Assembly: GCF_041146795.1 (NCBI RefSeq)
Contig: NC_135172.1
Coordinates: 34,829,623 to 34,893,622, forward strand
Origin: Maylandia zebra
Lineage: Eukaryota > Chordata > Actinopteri > Cichliformes > Cichlidae
DNA length: 64,000 nucleotides
Reading direction: 5' to 3'
A program made the translations under genes and the position numbers. This document shows, piece by piece, positions 10,695 through 22,400 of this stretch (positions are counted from its first letter, which is position 1; the number at the start of each line of letters is the position of its first letter). A model generated the notes under the pieces. That model saw only the letters and a program-made list of their open reading frames with translations. It ran no database searches and had not been told where the DNA came from.

Positions 10695-13600
10695 CTACTG
10701 TAGCTGCTTGCTATGAGAGCGCTGGTGGAATTTGAGCCCACCACAGTTTCGAAAAGACTTTCCACACTGTCCACAGATGTAAGGCTTCTCTCCAGTGTGG
10801 ATGCGGAAGTGCCTGGTTAAAGCACCAGAATGACGGAAACACTTTGAGCAGACTGAGCAGGTATATGGCCTCTCTCCTGTGTGGATTCGAAGGTGGGTCT
10901 TGAGATTCTCCATGCGATTGAACTCTCGGTTGCACACTGTGCAGCGGAAGGGGCTGCAACCCGGTGGGTAAAGCTGCAATCTGGCCCTCTTGCTTCCTGC
11001 CACAGGTTGCTGACAGCGTTGCTGGAACCTTAGCTGGCACTGGCCAGTGTGTCGGCGCAACAAGCTGGGCAGATGGAAAGTCTGACCACAGGACTTACAG
11101 GCATAGAGGGTAGCTACGGGGTGGTTGAGTTTATGACTGGTTCGAACATTGACTGGGTAAACCTGTGGAGCGGCCTCTGACACAGGAGCTGGTTCGGACA
11201 GCTGGAAGATACTGGAGAACTCTGCAGGGAGGGATGGAAGATCTGTGGGCGGTTGAAGGGTGGAGGCTGGGTTTGAAGGATGAGCTGCTGAAAGACATAA
11301 CATGCAGAGTTAATTACACTGTAGAATAATTATTTTAAAAATATATTTTTCAATTACACAAACTTCATTAGCCTTAAAGATCAGAATTCATGTAGTACAT
11401 ACATAATACATGTAAACAAATAAGTGTTTTAAGTCAGTAGATTGACCATTGTTTTTATATAGAGCAAACATTTTTTGAATCCTTTAGAATAATCTGAGGA
11501 ATAATCTGACATTTAGCCGCCTGACTGGAAGTCCAGATGTTAAAATTTTGCATCACTAGACAGTAGGAAAGCATAAATGTTGTGCTATTTGACTGGCACA
11601 TGGGTATGAGGCAAATTTTCTATTGCATACTGGGTGCACAACCAATCAATATTATTGATAATGAGAAATTGTCTGTTACTTATATAGAACTTTTGTCCCA
11701 CTAGCAACTTAGATCATTTTACATTGCAAGCCAATAAACCCATTCATTTCCCTGCACCGCCAACTTTTTGTTTATCTCACATGCACAGATAAACTCAATC
11801 CAGCATCGCTAGTTAACTGAACATGTATGTATTTGAACCACGTGAAGAAACTGCTGTATCGGTGCCAGAACACTAAAAACATCCCAAAAATTTCAAACCC
11901 AGAATCTTTGTAATGTAAAGTAACAATGCCAACCGAAAAACAAAAACTACTCTGGGTCATGAATGAAAGTATTTCTATCTACCTGAACACAAACAGGAAA
12001 CTGCTGTTGTTCTTGTATGACTATGATGTCTAATTTAATTATACAAACTCAGGAGATAAAATTATAAAAAAAATAATCTTTCACTAAGCCCGTATTCTGT
12101 CATCGTGTTGGCTGTGCTCAGTCCCAGAAGGGCAGAACTGGCCAAACATTTGTTCTCACTTTCACAATTCCCTATACAGCTTCCTTGGAGCTTGTCCAGC
12201 TTCCACTATGGTGGCAGTCAGAATGGACTGTGGGCTGGTGAAGTTAACTGCTGGCACAGAAAGTACTGCTTGTCCTGCTGGTGCGATGATCTGAGGTGTC
12301 AGAAAGAATGCTGGTAGGTCTTTCTCTTCACTGATTGCTTTGACATGATGGGATGTGGGAGGTGACTAGAAGTCATCTCCCTCTGTTGCGTCTGATCTGC
12401 TGTCATCTCTAGCAGCTGCCAGTGATGCTCCTGTTGTGCTGGCATGGCTTGAGCACTGCTTACTCCTGTAGATGCTTGTCAGACTCGGGGCAAGCTGCAA
12501 GCAGCACAGGACTCTGAAGCAGCACTAAGAGTTCCTGCCTCTTCTACATGTTATACCATTAGACAAGCATGTTCTGGTTTATTTCCATCAGCTGAATGTC
12601 TGCTCCCTTCATCACCTAAGAGTTCCAAATGCTAAATCTCACAACAATCCCTCAGAATTTAGGACCAACTTGGTTCAATCCCCTTAGCATTCCTTTTTGT
12701 GGCGGTGGGAAGAAAAGAGTCTTATATGTTTTCCACTATCTGGAAGTAGCCAGGACACTACAGGTCCCAAACTCACACTACAAGTCATGCTCTCTGCACC
12801 TGCCATTTGTTTAGAGCTTAAACCAACTTTTCCTTGTCACCTTGATCCAGTCTCTTGCACAGAGATATAGTTGTGTTTGTCTGCTGGATACTAACATAGA
12901 GAGGTGTGATCACACAGCTCTACCAAATCCTCAGCAAGTCTGTCTGTATTTTAGTTATTCACAGCCTATTCAAATGAATAAACAGAAAAGACAATAGCAA
13001 TGTAAGATATTTACTGTCAAAGACCTTTAACAACATTTTTCTATGCTGTGGATTTAACAAAATATGTGTACACAAGTACTCAGAAATACTATAGATTGGC
13101 TCAGTGATGGCATAATTGCATCTATGGCTCAAACATACCACATTAATTAACCTTAGGGGCGATCGTGGCTCAAGAGTTGGGAGTTCGCCTTGTAATCGGA
13201 AGGTTGCCGGTTCGAGCCCCGGCTTGGACAGTCTTGGTCGTTGTGTCCTTGGGCAAGACACTTCACCCGTTACCTACTGATGGTGGTCAGAGGGCCCGGT
13301 GGCGCCAGTGTCCGGCAGCCTCGCCTCTGTCAGTGCGCCCCAGGGTGGCTGTGGCTACAATGTAGCTTGCCATCACCTGTGTGTGAATGGGTGGATGACT
13401 GGATATGTAAAGCGCTTTAGGGACTAGTAAAGCGCTATATAAAGACAGGCCATTTACCATTTACCATCTAATTTGCATTACAATTGCTTCATTTGAGATT
13501 AAACTATTTTAATTACATCGTAAGTGGACTTACACATATAATTTAAGCACAACTTTAATGCTTGTTAATGCTAAGTAAAATGAACAGCTAATCATTTTGC

Positions 13601-16068
13601 ACCCAGTGAAATAGCACATGGTGAGTTGGCATATAGTCCATCTACCAGTTTTAATAGTAATTTCGGAAACAGACAATAATTTCCCATAATGATCAAATCT
13701 AGCTGCAAATGTGACTGGCCTGCAGCTCCAAAAATGACAAAAATTTCCCTGGATGATCTTTCAGCAACTTGATCACAAGGAAAAATGTCTATTTACTCTT
13801 GTTGATTCCACATTTCTAAATCTGAATATTGGAAATGTCAGTGCAGTACATTTGTAAAACTAAACAATTCATGAGAGAAGGCTCTGCAATGTGTTAACTG
13901 TGTTTACAGGCCTGGGTTTTTTTAAGCCCTCTTGAATCTCAAACATTTTACCCTCCCATGAGGTAAATGCAGTTTCAAAGACTTTTCCACTTTAGGTGAG
14001 TATGTCATTGTTAGATATTGCAAATCTGATCTTAATTTCAACCTTATTTGTTGTAACAGAGGGAATACTTTGTGGCAGTTTTCGCTCTTACCCTGATCGA
14101 GCCCATCGCTGGACAGCTGAGAGTTTGAATCTTGGCTCTGAATATCCTGCACTTCTGGTTTCCACTCCAACATTTTGGACTGGACTCCAGATATACTCTC
14201 CAGGCTAAAATCCTCCACTTTAAAGGAATCCAAACAGCAAGAGGAACCATGCGTTTCCTCTTCTGGCTTCTCCTGCTTTACAGTAACCTGAGTAACCAGC
14301 TCTCGAGTGGATTTGCCAAGAACGCTGGGAAGTGGTGGTGAGATGCCATCTTGAGCTGCTTGGTTTGGACATACTGGGTTCATACGTTCGATCTTCACCA
14401 TACAAACGCGAGAAATCTCTTCAGTTACCTCTGCAAATAAAGAGATGCAAGCATTTAATGATTTCTTTTAAATTAGAAAACTAAGACAATTTTTCCATAC
14501 ATTATAAAATAAATTTAAAGTCAGCCTTCTATGGAGCTTGAGCACAGTACCTTTGCAACTGTTTCCAAAAACAGTTACTTTAAAAACAGAACTCAAAACA
14601 GATGTGAGGATCCAGAACTTTATGTTTGGAAATCATTACAGCGTTAGCCTCTTTTCTCTCTAGTCTGAAACCATCAGGCATGTAATCAGGGCACAGGTCA
14701 AAAGCCAGAATCAGAATACTTTAATCCCAGAGGAAATTATGTGGTCACAGTTGCTCCAAGATAGTTTATTTTGTTACTGTTCTTACTAAATGAAATAATA
14801 CCATATGTTACAAATATAACAACATAGCTCTTATTATAATTATCCCAGTATATTACACAAAATTAAATATATATATGGTTCACACCGAGGTGCCCTTCGT
14901 ATCATAATCCCACACAGCAAAATCTCCAGTGTTAAATTAACGCTAGAGAGTGTCTATATGGGTCCACACCTCTGAGTGTTAAATACAACACTGTTGAGTG
15001 TTAAATTAACACTTTTGACAGTGTTATATGTTTAAAAGTAACCTAGTCAGTTTTGAAAATTAACAATGGCTAACACTGAGCAGTGCTGATTTTCTAACAC
15101 TGGAAAATATCCCAGTGTTAGAAAATCAGCACTGGAGATTTTGCTGTGCACAAACATCTGGTGTGGCACAGATCTTTGCACTTGGTGGATTCACACACAA
15201 ACCAACAGGTATATTGTTTAAGTCTTTGCATTGGCCGCAATCTTAACTGTGTTAAAATAAATAAATAAAAATTAAAATAGCAAAAAGGTGACTGTTTGCA
15301 CTTCAGCAATCCTGCTAGTAAAACATTGTTGTTAAAACTGTGCATCACTGGTTTCACACTTGTCTACAAAACGCGTGAAAAATGTTCATCCTCATGCATT
15401 AACAGTTTAGCTGTTAGTTTCTGTGCACACATCGTGATCTAAATATAACTAGGATGCTGAGGCAATTACTGGGGCAGTAATGAAAGAGAACAAGTCTCAC
15501 AAGTACCTCTAGTGTATCCATCGTTCGCCTCATTTTCTGGATCTGAAGCTGCGTCATTTATTCTCTCTTCCTCGCGCGATCTGCGCTCGTCGGGTCTTCT
15601 CAAATGTAGATCGTGGGTGTCACGAGGCTGATGCGCTCCGCTGTGACCCGCAGGGGTAGTGTCACCTCTGACCTCTGTGCGGCTGAGCACACTGCCCACA
15701 GCACTTGTGCTTATTTGACTGCAGTTGGGGTGTGGCGGTTGATCGGTGTATTTTATGGCACCGAAGAGCTGATTTGTAGTAAGAGGGCTTCCACAGTTCT
15801 CCTCTCTGCGCGCAGAGTCCAGCTTAGCTTCGGCTCTCTGCAGCCTTTGTTTGAGGGACTCGTTTTCTCGTCGTATCTCTTCATAGATGTCGCTCGTCAC
15901 CTGACCTGCCACAAGCTTTTTCACCTCGCGAACCGCGATCTCCACGGCCACTTCAAATGCTCCGTGTATGGCAGCTACAAGCTCCTCTTGAAAGGACAGC
16001 GCAGCGTCCGCGCTGGTTTTGTTTGTTACGCACGGTCGCTCTTTGGTCCCAAACAGCTGCGGCTTCAT
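10695..16068 (-). CDS. C2H2 zinc-finger protein, three coding exons
   Basis: Exons 16068-15507, 14430-14092 and 11287-10695 join in phase (TTTGCAG and TTTCAG acceptors, GTACTT and GTAAGA donors), giving 497 aa. The N-terminal region (about residues 25-90) is a helical, charged segment, EELVAAIHGAFEVAVEIAVR followed by a heptad-rich ENESLKQRLQRAEAKL, probably a dimerising coiled coil. Such leaders are common on teleost zinc-finger genes. The middle is acidic and serine-rich. Four fingers end the protein: residues 362-384 is a C2HC variant (final ligand Cys), and 414-436, 442-464 and 470-492 are classical C2H2 with HTGERPY/HTGEKPY linkers. A nuclear DNA-binding regulator is likely. I cannot assign an orthologue. 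It lies where human 10q24 has MARVELD1, between ZFYVE27 and AVPI1. Confidence 0.85.
12169..12610 (-). pseudogene. Decayed coding-like segment inside the zinc-finger gene intron
   Basis: This part of the 2.8-kb second intron is GC-richer than the rest and reads like protein on the minus strand. About 59 open codons end at a TGA near 12169 and include FFLTPQIIAPAGQAVLSVPA and VNFTSPQSILTATIVEAGQA. Stops interrupt the sequence further upstream. It has the same orientation as the host gene. It may be a decayed domain exon, a processed relic or a transposon fragment; I do not recognise the family. Confidence 0.3.
13156..13467 (+). mobile_element. tRNA-derived SINE with intact A and B boxes
   Basis: The head GGGGCGATCGTGGCTCAAGA contains an A box (TGGCTCAAGAGTTGG), followed by a B box (GGTTCGAGCCC). 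The body and tail, including AAAGCGCTATATAAAGACAG, match the copy at 2964-3277, with two short deletions near the 3' end. It ends in short TTACCAT repeats, as expected for a LINE-mobilised SINE. It lies antisense in the zinc-finger gene intron. It is a repeat, not a functional tRNA gene. Confidence 0.85.
14913..15148. mobile_element. Miniature inverted-repeat transposable element (MITE)
   Basis: Perfect 19-bp terminal inverted repeats: CACAGCAAAATCTCCAGTG at the left end and its reverse complement at the right end. The 236-bp element has no coding capacity and repeats the words AGTGTTAAA and CTAACACTG inside. Family not assigned; a non-autonomous DNA transposon is inferred. It lies in the first intron of the zinc-finger gene. 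Confidence 0.75.
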
Positions 16069-17710
16069 GGTGCGTTTAACGACCCACTAACGCTGTGCAA
16101 TGACTTAATATTAAAACCCCTGATGAGCACGTGATTTCCCCAATAATGGACCCCTTGTACTGATGGAGCTCGTTTATAAGCAAAGTGAGAGGTTTTACTT
16201 CCGCCAACAATTGCTTATGTGCCAACTAGTGGTCCAAACGGCGAAGTGCATCACTTTGTTGGTAAAAAAGAAAAAAAGGACAAAGTACAACTGAGAAACC
16301 TAAATTTATTATCTCAGCAACGACTGAAATATCTGAAATTATGCTCTTTTAAGGGCAAGCACAGGTGTAACGACTGCTCCTGGGACGTCTTCCATCAGTC
16401 ACGGGTTTTGTAATGGTCTAGGCGGGAAAGAATCCAACCAGAAGGCCCTAGGATGGCCAGAGACATCACCATCAAGACAAAGGCAGATTGCTGCAGAACA
16501 ACAACATGTTACTTCTGTTACCACCAGTCAAAATTTGTAACATATTCAACAGACATGGAATTAGCGTCTACTTACGACAGCGCCTATTTTATCTTTGGGC
16601 GGTTTGCCATGGATGTAAGTTGCTCTTTGTTGAATACCTGACCCGGGTATAAGAACCCGGCCAGCTTTTAATCCAGCAAAAAGCCCACGCATGTTTGGTC
16701 TTGAAAGGAAACGCTGGTCACACGCAAGAGAAATAACCACCAGGCGTTTTATGAGTTTTTAAAGAGATCTCCTCACACGCCTGCTAATTGGTCTTAATTA
16801 GGTGCTCTACACCTGCTGTAGAAAACGAGCTTTGTTTTTTAACGTCAGCGACATCCTGAAAGTAAATAGTTAAGGTATTTCGAGCAAGTTAAGCTAGAAT
16901 CTTGGATCTACTAAATGCTCGTTATCTTAAGTAAATGGTTAACTTTTAAAATCTGTCCTTTTCCTGTTGACAATCACATTAAACTCTAAATTCAGGGTTT
17001 GGGTCTTCCACAGTCACAGTGCTTCCTTTTATCAGTGTTTATAAGCATATACAGTTTGATGTATTTCTGTTTTATTTAAATTACAATCAACCTCCTACAC
17101 GGTAAAAATAAATAAATTAATAAATAAAAAGATGGAGCGTTATGAGTTTATATAAGTCAGGGCCGTATGAGAGTATATGAATAAAAAACTTTACATTACC
17201 TCTAAACCAGCCATTGCTAATTGCTACCTTTCCACCAGGCTTCTTGCCGAATGGTAGGAACAATGGGTCACGTGGTATGTGCTATTAAATGATGTTGAAC
17301 GTCTGAACAGAGACTGGATAACGGCAGTAATTTCAGTGGCTTTAATCGTAGGAGGTATTAGCTTTAGTTCAGCTTGTCTAAAATAAGTTAATAATGGCGC
17401 ACTCACTTTTTTTACAGGTAAAATTGCTTTGCGTGGGTTTTATTAACGACTTCACTTTATTAATCTCATTAATAACAGGAAGGTATAGATAGAAGTACCA
17501 CTGAAATTTCGTTGATGGGAGAAATGCATAAAAGAGGCTTGAAATAAACTTATCAAATAAGACAGTTATGATGCCTCAGACCATTTTGATCTATTCAATA
17601 TTCTTCAGGAGATCCTGAAGCTCATGCTCAAGCAATGCACTCATGTTCAGCTCTCATGCATAGATACCTGTAAGGTTAATTAGACGGCTATTTAGAATTT
17701 TAAGACAAAA

Positions 17711-17780
17711 TAACCCCGCTTTTAATCTCGCCACATGGATTTGTGCGAGATTAAAAGCACAAATCCATGTGGTGGGGTTA
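17711..17780. repeat. Interlocked inverted repeats (mutually exclusive hairpins)
   Basis: Three perfect inverted-repeat pairs interleave. Outer: TAACCCC 17711-17717 with GGGGTTA 17774-17780. Pair A: GCTTTTAATCTCG 17718-17730 with its complement at 17746-17758. Pair B: CCACATGGATTTGTGC 17731-17746 with its complement at 17757-17772. The order is C-A-B-A'-B'-C', so A/A' and B/B' cannot be in simple nested hairpins at once. It lies about 280 bp upstream of the candidate AVPI1 first-exon donor. Confidence 0.9.
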
Positions 17781-17879
17781 ATGTTTGCTCTGTTGGTTAT
17801 TGTTTTTCTTTTTGAATGCTACAGGCTGACTCTTGCTGTGAGGTGAGCGCACAAACACTAACGTCACTAATGGATTAGC

Positions 17880-18055
17880 CTACTCTTTGATTATTCCTTT
17901 ACGTTCCTCGTGACACCGCGTGCCACTGACGCGCCCCTGTGAAGTGGGTCGGCTGGGCATTAGCCGGTGTGAAGGTTACACTTTGGATGCCGGTTCATTA
18001 ATCAGGTTGTCTGTCTACTGGCCTAGTGCATACAGTTGTCTCACTCAGACTGAAG
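17880..18055 (+). promoter_or_regulatory. avpi1: Candidate AVPI1 promoter and non-coding first exon
   Basis: A strong donor (CTGAAG then GTAAGC) follows 18055. The coding exon has a pyrimidine-rich acceptor (TTATCTTCCAG, ending 18910) upstream of its ATG, so a non-coding first exon is expected. The segment upstream of the donor is CpG-containing (GACACCGCGTGCCACTGACG). The start site is not determinable from the sequence. Confidence 0.45.
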
Positions 18056-18995
18056 GTAAGCACCCTTATTATTGCATTTGTAGTTTACAGTTATATTTGG
18101 GATACACTGTCAAGATGATAATGGAGAATTATTTGATGTAGATTTGGGGCTTTTGATGCTTTAGATATGACATGGAGACTGGCTGTCACAACAATGTGAC
18201 GCATAGAACTATTAGGCTGTGAATAGCCTATGAAACTTCCAATTTCCTTATCAGTTCTCATCAGCCAAAACAAAAGCAAAAAAGCAAAAAGCTAGCCTAA
18301 TCTTAAAAATACCAGTTTCTCCTGAAACAGCAAAAAGACCTGAAGTCACCCACTTCAAACATGAGGTGGTGTTTTGTTAATGTTTTTTTTTTTTAAAGAT
18401 ACACATGCATGTTTTTTGAAAGCCTACAGGGGGCTTGAACACATGTTGTCATGATTTAGCAAAAAATACAAAATTCTGTCGTTTTCGTCTTCTCAGATTT
18501 ATTCTTTTTCAGGTTTTACTTAATACAATTAAACAATTAGAAAATCTGACTTTTTATGGCCCAGTTAAGTCACTGAAAAAATATATTGGTAAGAGAAATT
18601 TGCTATTTGCAGTCCCACATAAGTGTTTTCACATGGATGTGTGCAAGTACATGAGTTTGTACAATGTGTAAGTTGTAATGTGCCCAACAAACTCCCTACA
18701 TACTGTACTTAACCCAATACCCATGAGTAATGAGATAAGAGTTTGTCAGACAAGGATGGTGTTGGTAAATAGTTTTTTTGGCTCCAGTCATGGAAATTGT
18801 CTGCTGGATAAAAGCTTGTGGTCGTGATCTCTTTATCCTTATCCTTATCCTTAGTTTGACCAGGTTAGTCTCTCTCCTTTTAATTCTCTCTCTTTTACCT
18901 TATCTTCCAGACTCTCAGCAGTGCCCGTACATTGGGTTCACATCATCATCCTCGTGCCCTTATATAACAACCCAGAAATTCTCCAACCGTGTGAC

Positions 18996-20451
18996 ATGGC
19001 AGATTCCCTGGAATCCAGCTCCAGTGAGGAAAGTCTCCTTATGCAGTGGAACATTTCCAGTCGACGCAGCCGAAAGTCTGGATGCTCTAACATTTTTACA
19101 GGCTTGAACATGCATCAGCTACACAGGCTGTTCAGAATGTCAGGGGAGAGAAATGCTGAGCATCGGGCGAAGCTGGTGTGGCAGGGGATAGATGACGATA
19201 TGCCAGGAGCAAATGAAGAAAAGGATGAGAAAGAAGGGGAAGAAACAGGGCTGGCCGAGGCCTTGGTAGGACTGAGAGTCCGAGCAAGGAATAAAGCAGG
19301 AATCAGAGTCGAGGGACGGAAAGATCACAAGTGGAACAGAGCACTGGGATATCTCAGGTTTGTGTCTGTTTTGTCTTTTCCTACACAAAATAAGAAAAGA
19401 CAGGATGTGTGAAGATAATGATTTTAGATTTTATTTGTAGAAAATTGTTTCCCCCTCGTATCAGTAATGCTGTCACCAGTTAAACTTTGGGTTACACAAG
19501 CTCCTGCCTAAATGCAGCAAACAATTGTCATGTGTCTAACAAACTCATTTAAACCTCACATGACTGTGTGTTCCCCTGCATTCTGTCACACACACACACA
19601 AACACACACACACAGTCATACATCTGTTTCTACATTCCTCACTGAGATGAAATAAGAGTTCTTAGAGTAATAATAAAGTCTCACAGCGTGGTGAAGGTCG
19701 GCGACAGAGTGGTGCAGTATTAACAGAATTACTCAGTGTTACTTCTTTGACAACGCTGTGAGCTAAAGTTGTGAAACTCTGTTTGACTGTATAGTTCAGC
19801 TTGTTTTCTCATGCTAAATGTCTAATGTGACAATTTATTTTTGACACTTTTTTGTATGCCACAAATGACATATTCATTTCACTTGCTGAAAGGCTTTTTT
19901 TCTATTTCTGGAGAAATAAAGAGACATTGTAACTTTATTCTGTTCTACAACCATAAAGTAAAAGTAATTGTCAATAACGTTTTTACTTGTTACGTTGTAA
20001 TTTAACTTCTTTTCCATGTGGCAACCTACAAATTTTCTTTATGGCTGTTCTCTCATTATAGCTCGTCTGTGGCTATATTTCTGCTTTAGAGTACCATACA
20101 CATTAGTATCAAACCATCAGGCCAACTGCAAAGGAATTAGAATTTTAGAATATAAACAGCAAATGAAATGTTCAGATCCTCAAATTATAATGTGTCTTTG
20201 TGACAGTGTATTTAACTGCCTAACCAAGAGTTATTTATCTTTGTTCCAGGATTAAGGAGCCATTATCTGACTTTAGTGCTGATGATGAAGAAACCACTAA
20301 AGCTCCAAGTGCAGGAGAATTTCTGTTGCCAACTGAGGAAGACATCTCAGATAGTCAAAATCCCTTCAAACCTTCATCATGGAGGTTGGGGGTGACAAGG
20401 CTTGAGGACGCCAGAGACTCTGAACGTTACCTTCATCGCATCCTCTATTAA
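18996..20451 (+). CDS. avpi1: Arginine vasopressin-induced protein 1-like, two coding exons
   Basis: Exons 18996-19357 and 20250-20451 join in phase (CTC AG|G ATT) to give 187 aa. ATG 18996 is the first ATG after the acceptor at 18910. The conserved core is at residues about 30-60, NIFTGLNMHQLHRLFRMSGE followed by NAEHRAKLVW, and then LAEALVGLRVRAR; these match human AVPI1 (NIF, LFQRSGD, AEERAQIIW, VAEALKRLR). The protein is small and cytosolic with an acidic linker (DEKEGEETG) and a C-terminus ending RYLHRILY, comparable to human SYLHQIRH. AVPI1 is reported to be vasopressin-induced and to affect MAPK signalling; its biochemical activity is not settled. It stands next to PI4K2A as on human 10q24, which supports orthology. 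Confidence 0.85.
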
Positions 20452-20743
20452 AAACTAGATTTTGGATGAAGATGCAACAAAACTGAAGGCTGATTTTGTT
20501 TAGAAGTACGCGCTTCTGCTATCATGCACTATACGTGTTAGACACTAGCACAACTTTATGAACTGTGGTAAATCTGCATGCAAATTAAAGGACAATCTAT
20601 TATAGGAAATTCAAATGTGTGTCTACTCACAAAGAGAGTTGTTGGAAAGAGGCTAGAATGAACAGTTTTATTGTTGTTGTTGTGGTTTTTTAATGAGCTG
20701 TTCTGTACACTACAATTCTTATACACAGAGTGAAATATTTTTG

Positions 20744-20749
20744 AATAAA
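20744..20749 (+). terminator. avpi1: AVPI1 polyadenylation signal
   Basis: AATAAA about 290 bp after the stop codon. An ATTAAA at about 20584 is an alternative nearer signal. Confidence 0.55.
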
Positions 20750-20835
20750 CAGAGGGAAATACTTTTATATGGATATTTCAATGTGTCACAGAATATCAAA
20801 GCAATCATAAATTTAAAATAAATAGTTAGCGGTGA

Positions 20836-21080
20836 AATGTACATCCATCCATCCATCCATTCGCTTCCACGTATCCTTTTCAGGGTCGTGGGGGGCGCTG
20901 GGGCCTATCCCAGCTGTCATAGGGTGAGAGGTGGGGTACACCCTGGACAGGTCGCCAGTCTGTCACAAGGCCAACACACAGGGACAGACAACCATTCGCA
21001 CTCACATTCACTCCTGCATTCACACCTATGGGCAATTTAGATTGATCAATTAACCTACCCCCACAAACTGCATGTCTGAA
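20836..21080 (-). mobile_element. 3' end of an RTE/Rex3-like LINE
   Basis: On the minus strand the sequence runs CGACCTGTCCAGGGTGTACC, then CTATGACAGCTGGGATAGGC and CACGACCCTGAAAAGGAT, and ends in a (GATG)n tail (CATCCATCC on the plus strand). This is the familiar 3' UTR of teleost RTE-type LINEs such as Rex3, recalled from family knowledge. It is a 5'-truncated copy without coding sequence. Confidence 0.65.
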
Positions 21081-21479
21081 ATGTACATATAAATAATAAA
21101 ACAATTCACTCACATTCATTTCAAACCCTGGATTAGCTTTTCAGCAACAGAAAAAAAGGTACCATATTGTAAAGTTGCCTATTTACAACACACTAGCATG
21201 AATTTACAGTTAGTTCTAGCCATCTGGTAAATTTAAATACAACATTCTCTATCTGGTTGCTAAATCTTAGTTGCTAAATTCCCCAATATATTTACCAGCT
21301 GGGTGCTAATTGTGTTTGTCGATGGGTGGTGGAGAGAGTGTACTGTGGGTTGATCAGTGCTCTTTTCTGCAAACAAGTGCGATGCTAACCCAGAGAATAA
21401 GGGGACAAAGGAGAATGAACCAAATCATTAAAACTGGCAGTGAAAACAATGAATAAATCAACAAGCTGAAGAAAGTTGG

Positions 21480-22400
21480 GTGGTTACTGTGGGTTTGTCA
21501 CTACGTGTGACAAACCCACGATGCACACCAGGGTTGGAACCTGATTACAGAACTGCTTTAATTCTTCGTGAAATAGATTCAACAAGGTGCTGGAAATATT
21601 CCTCAGAGATTTTGGTCAGTATTGACATGATAGCATCACACAGTTGCTGTGGCTTTGCATGCACATTCATAATGTGAATTTTCCATTCTACTGCAATGCA
21701 GAGGTTGCTTGTTGGAGAACTGGTGACCGTGGAGGATATTAGAGTACAGTGAATTCATTGGCATGTTCAATAAACCTGTTTGAGATTATCTTAACTTCAT
21801 TACATGGGATGTTGTCTTGCTGGAAGCAGCCAACAGAAGATGGGTACACTACTCAGGTAGGCTGATTCCCCAAAAGATCCCCCACTCCATTACACCACCA
21901 AGGTTGAGTCGCCAAATTCTGACCCCACTATCCAAATGTTGCATCAGAAAAAGCAACTCATCAAACCAGGCAATACTTTTCCAATCTTCTCCTGTCTCTC
22001 TCAGTTTCCTCTTCTTTGAAGCAGTGGCATGTGGTTCGGTCTCCTGCTGCTCTAGCCCATCGGCTTCAAGATTCAGCAGTCAGCAGTCTGGCCATTCTCC
22101 TCTGACCTCTGGCACCAGCAAGGCATTTTCGCCCAGAGAAATGCCGCTCACTGCCATGCTCTGTAAACCCAGATGATTGTGTGGAAAAAAAAAATCTGGC
22201 ACCAACAACCATGCTACGTTCAAAATTACTTAAAATAACCTTTATCCCCCATTCTGATGCTCAGTTTGGACTTCAGCAGGTCGTCTGTTCTATGTTTACA
22301 TGCACGATGAGTTGCTTGCCTGCGATTGGATAATTAGTTATTTGCATTAAAAAAACAGTTCAACAGTGAAGTGGTCCTGATTTTATATCAACTGTCAACA
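21480..22400 (+). repeat. Teleost DNA-transposon-like repeat, copy 1
   Basis: It opens with a perfect 13-bp hairpin (21489-21501 and 21507-21519). Blocks shared with 43560-44520 follow in the same order: CATTCTGATGC, CTTCAGCAGGT, TGTTTACATGCA, then GATTGG/GATCTGCTGATTAG near the end. Phrases such as CTGGCACCAACAACCATGC are familiar from multi-copy fish repeats. No open reading frame survives. The superfamily is not assigned. Confidence 0.6.

Noticed and set aside
13156-13230. tRNA gene
   Set aside because: The A and B boxes belong to a SINE head attached to a SINE body with a LINE-type tail, and it is repeated elsewhere in the window.
18921-18995. In-frame extension upstream of the AVPI1 start
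   Set aside because: It begins with GTG, not ATG; the first ATG after the acceptor is 18996 and fits the family.
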